Assembly: GCA_942490995.1 (NCBI GenBank)
Contig: CALOBG010000014.1
Location: 124,001 to 188,000, forward strand
Direction: 5' to 3'
Source of the DNA: UBA981 sp942490995
Lineage (GTDB): Bacteria > Pseudomonadota > Gammaproteobacteria > Ga0077536
DNA length: 64,000 bases
A program made the translations under genes and the position numbers. Positions 61,901-64,000 of the stretch are shown in pieces; positions within the stretch are counted from its first letter, which is position 1; every line of letters starts with the position of its first letter. The notes beneath the pieces are model-generated. The model had not been told where the DNA came from, searched no databases, and worked only from the letters and a program-made list of their open reading frames with translations.

Positions 61901-62941
61901 GTGACTCTCGACACCGCACCCGACAACGTGATCGCGCACTGGGCCGAACCCGCTGACTGCTCCCTGCGCAGGATCGGCACGGGTCTGATCAACGATACGT
62001 TCCTTCTTGCCGGACCCGGCGGCGAAAAACTGGTACTGCAACGCCTGCATACGATATTTGCGGCCGAGGTCAATGACGATCTCGATGCCGTGACCCGTCA
62101 TCTTGCGGCACAAGGAATGGTAACTCCGCGGCTTGTGTCGACCCGCAAAGGCGCCCGCTGGATCACCCACGGAGACCGTATCTGGCGTGCGTTGAGCTTT
62201 GTCAGCGGACACAGTATCGATTTCGTTGACAATCCGCGGCGCGCCCGCGCGGCGGGCGAGCTCGTCGGCAGGTTTCATGCGGCGCTGGACGGCTTTGAAT
62301 ATGGCTATCGCTCGGACCGCCCCGGTGTTCACGACACGCCGCTGCACCTGCAAAACCTCGCTGCCGCACTCCGCGAGCAACGGGCTCACCGTCTTTATGA
62401 TCTGACCGCTCCGCTCGCGGAGGATCTGCTGCGCCAGGCCGAACTGTTGCGTGACCTGACAAATTTACCCGAGCGCCATTCGCACGGCGACCTGAAGATT
62501 TCCAACCTGTTGTTCGACGAAACAGGCGCAGCGGTCTGCCTCATCGACCTCGATACGCTGACGCGGATGCGCTGGCCGCTCGAAATGGGCGATGCCCTGC
62601 GCTCATGGTGCAATCCCGGCAGGGAGGACCAGCGTCCCGGCAAGCTCGATCTCGATCTGTTGGCGGCTGCGCTGGAGGGCTATTCCCGGGTGACGCCCGG
62701 GATGCTGCGGCGGGAAGAGATCGACGCGCTGACTGACGGGCTGGTGCAGATTTGCCTCGAACTGGCCTGCCGTTTCGCCACCGACGCGCTGAACGAAAGC
62801 TATTTTGGCTGGGACCCGGGGCGCTATCCCGGACGTGGCGAACACAACCTGGTTCGCGCCGGTGCGATGTCAGATCTGTTAGCCGATGCCCGCGCCCGGG
62901 AGGCGGAAATACGCCGGCTGACGACGAAAATGGCCGCCTAG
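61901..62941 (+). CDS. APH-fold phosphotransferase (homoserine/N-acetylhexosamine kinase-like)
   Basis: About 346 aa from a GTG at 61901 (VTLDTAPDNVIAHW); an earlier start is possible but would overlap the divergent DUF4174 gene. The kinase fold is evident: 'GLINDTFLLAGPGGEKLVLQRLHTIFAAEVNDDLDAVTRHLAAQGM' (nucleotide-binding lobe), catalytic 'RHSHGDLKISNLLFDE' (Brenner motif HGDxxxxN) and 'CLIDLDTLTRMRWPLEMGDALRSWCNPG' (metal-binding Asp). It most resembles sugar kinases of the NahK/aminoglycoside phosphotransferase family. The substrate is unknown. Confidence 0.85.
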   Translation: MTLDTAPDNVIAHWAEPADCSLRRIGTGLINDTFLLAGPGGEKLVLQRLHTIFAAEVNDDLDAVTRHLAAQGMVTPRLVSTRKGARWITHGDRIWRALSFVSGHSIDFVDNPRRARAAGELVGRFHAALDGFEYGYRSDRPGVHDTPLHLQNLAAALREQRAHRLYDLTAPLAEDLLRQAELLRDLTNLPERHSHGDLKISNLLFDETGAAVCLIDLDTLTRMRWPLEMGDALRSWCNPGREDQRPGKLDLDLLAAALEGYSRVTPGMLRREEIDALTDGLVQICLELACRFATDALNESYFGWDPGRYPGRGEHNLVRAGAMSDLLADARAREAEIRRLTTKMAA

Positions 62942-62951
62942 GTCGCGGCGT

Positions 62952-63335
62952 TCAGGTCTCATTGTCGTCGCCAAACAGGCTCTCGAGCGCGCGCCGCGAC
63001 TGATCCGCTTCATCCACCGAACCGCCGCCGGAGCGGCCGCCAAAGAGCTGCTCGAGGTCGCGCTGCGCCTGCTCAGCCGGTGTGCGGTCGGGTGCGGCGT
63101 AGGCCGCCGGCGAGGCCACGAAGTAACCGCAAAAATTGGCACGCTCTTTTTCGTGAACTTCTTCCGCTACAGGTTCGCGGCAATACCTGGCCACCGCGGT
63201 ATCGTAAAACTCACACATGCGGCACACATGAAGCTCGGCGCGACACTGGCGGCACTCAGCCAGGCGCTGCAGCGGCAGCGGTTCTTCGCGAACCGGCGTC
63301 CCGCATTTCCAGCAGTTGAGTTCCTGTGCCGACAT
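62952..63335 (-). CDS. Zinc-ribbon hypothetical protein
   Basis: 127 aa. Cysteine pairs: 'LNCWKCGTPV', 'AECRQCRAELHVCRMCEFYD' and 'RYCREP...NFCGYF', seen together in a small family found beside envelope genes of gammaproteobacteria. The C-terminal half is polar and acidic with 'RDLEQLFGG' and 'RALESLFGDD' repeats. It presumably binds zinc; its partner is unknown. It is convergent with the kinase gene. Confidence 0.85.
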   Translation of the reverse strand: MSAQELNCWKCGTPVREEPLPLQRLAECRQCRAELHVCRMCEFYDTAVARYCREPVAEEVHEKERANFCGYFVASPAAYAAPDRTPAEQAQRDLEQLFGGRSGGGSVDEADQSRRALESLFGDDNET

Positions 63336-63371
63336 TGAAGTAACCCGCCGCTCCCGCCTCAGATGGCGGGA

Positions 63372-64000
63372 TCAATTGCCAAACGCGATCCGCAGACCGG
63401 CGAACGCACCGATACCGGGGTTGTTAAAACCGTAGATATCCTCGTACTCCTCATCGAACATATTCTCGATTCTGCCATAGAGCTCGGTGCCGCCGCCGAA
63501 GCGGTAACTCGCGGCAAGGTTTACCAGCATGTAGCTGTCGAGTCCAACCACCTCTGGGTCAGCCGGGAAAGGCGGGAAAAAGACGTCGTCGCGTTTGCCC
63601 GTGTAGGTAACCCCGAGGTTGACGTTGGCACGAGTAGCGGCAAAAACATAGTTCAGATCTGCCGCGGCCATGTGCCGCGGGCGGCGCAATTCGTCCTCCT
63701 GTCCACCGTCCGCCTGCGGCTCGCTGGAATCGGTGAACGTGTAGCTCGCGGAAAGATCGAAATGCTCGCCGAGGCGCGCTGTCACGCTGCCCTCGATGCC
63801 TTTGCGGTGGCTCGTGCCCGAAACGTTGCGCGCGGTGTAAAGAAACGTTGCGGGGTCGAACACGAATCCGTTTATCTCATCCTCGAGCCGCGCACGAAAA
63901 TAGGTCAGCCCGACCTCCACACGCCCGTCCGCCAGCGCCTGGTCGACGCCAACCTCCCAGCTACGCGATTCCTCGGGACGCAAATCAGGGTTGCCAGTGA
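63372..64000 (-). CDS. TonB-dependent receptor, C-terminal part (runs off the window)
   Basis: About 209 residues to the stop at 63372. 'TGNPDLRPEESRSWEVGVDQALADGRVEVGLTYFRARLEDEI' is the classic receptor segment before the last strands, followed by 'TYTGKRDD', 'NLAASYRFGGGTELYGRIENMFDEEYEDIYGFNNPGIGAFAGLRIAFGN' with the C-terminal aromatic-like end of an outer-membrane beta-barrel. It resembles BtuB-like cobalamin/siderophore receptors. The plug domain and ligand specificity are outside the window. Confidence 0.93.
   Translation of the reverse strand, partial: TGNPDLRPEESRSWEVGVDQALADGRVEVGLTYFRARLEDEINGFVFDPATFLYTARNVSGTSHRKGIEGSVTARLGEHFDLSASYTFTDSSEPQADGGQEDELRRPRHMAAADLNYVFAATRANVNLGVTYTGKRDDVFFPPFPADPEVVGLDSYMLVNLAASYRFGGGTELYGRIENMFDEEYEDIYGFNNPGIGAFAGLRIAFGN

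Overview
The window looks like a chromosomal stretch of a free-living, high-GC gammaproteobacterium. The best clue is three copies of a membrane-anchored TolB-like/TPR protein whose N-terminus reads 'ELKRRNVFR...LPDW'. I associate this protein type with Woeseiaceae, Wenzhouxiangella and Xanthomonadales-like lineages. Many secreted metallopeptidases (DUF885, M28), GMC oxidoreductases with Tat-exported partners, a TonB receptor and MddA fit an aerobic, marine or sediment-type heterotroph that degrades peptides. I see no rRNA, tRNA, CRISPR array, insertion sequence, prophage or defence island. The lineage is inference.

Layout. 1-3.9 kb: the end of a DUF885 gene, a small membrane protein, an AT-rich non-coding stretch with a perfect hairpin and a tandem LexA-like repeat, a decayed winged-helix gene, and a secreted two-domain VOC protein coupled to a His/Pro-rich lipoprotein. 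3.9-13 kb: a frameshifted mltD, a secreted methyltransferase, a serine hydrolase, a class II aldolase, a second DUF885 gene and glpK. 13-20 kb: an SDR, an AraC regulator, small unknowns, an orphan HicA-like toxin, a tyrosine phosphatase and a PLP decarboxylase. 20-25 kb: lemA plus a DUF2207 gene, then a TolB/TPR gene and a miniature copy of it. 25-32.3 kb: a redox block with a Tat amidohydrolase, a cholesterol-oxidase-like GMC protein, a persulfide dioxygenase-rhodanese fusion, a secreted RidA, and a GMC dehydrogenase with its Tat-exported small subunit.

32.5-41.5 kb: two VOC proteins, an encapsulin-type ferritin without a shell gene or visible cargo peptide, DUF6265, a cold-shock gene with a strong terminator, a HEXXH peptidase coupled to another TolB/TPR gene, and PBP4. 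41.9-48.5 kb: a poly-Gly lipoprotein, an OmpR-type regulator, a large PAS/GAF hybrid kinase, then MddA among four very small mostly hydrophobic proteins. 48.6-64 kb: a DNA glycosylase, a NERD protein, a holin-like protein, a LysR regulator facing a doxX-yqjG operon that appears to share its operator, a broken M28 peptidase, a third DUF885 gene, a tandem ArsA pair, DUF190-crcB, a DUF4174 protein, an APH-fold kinase and the C-terminus of a TonB receptor.

Four otherwise sound genes (mltD, a small secreted protein, the M28 peptidase and the first ArsA) carry single-base frame shifts, six in all and mostly in short G/C or A runs. Residual indel errors in the assembly are the simplest explanation, so I annotate these as frameshifted rather than dead. 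Most promising for follow-up: the small-protein/MddA cluster beside the hybrid kinase, the orphan encapsulin-type ferritin, and the shared LysR operator.
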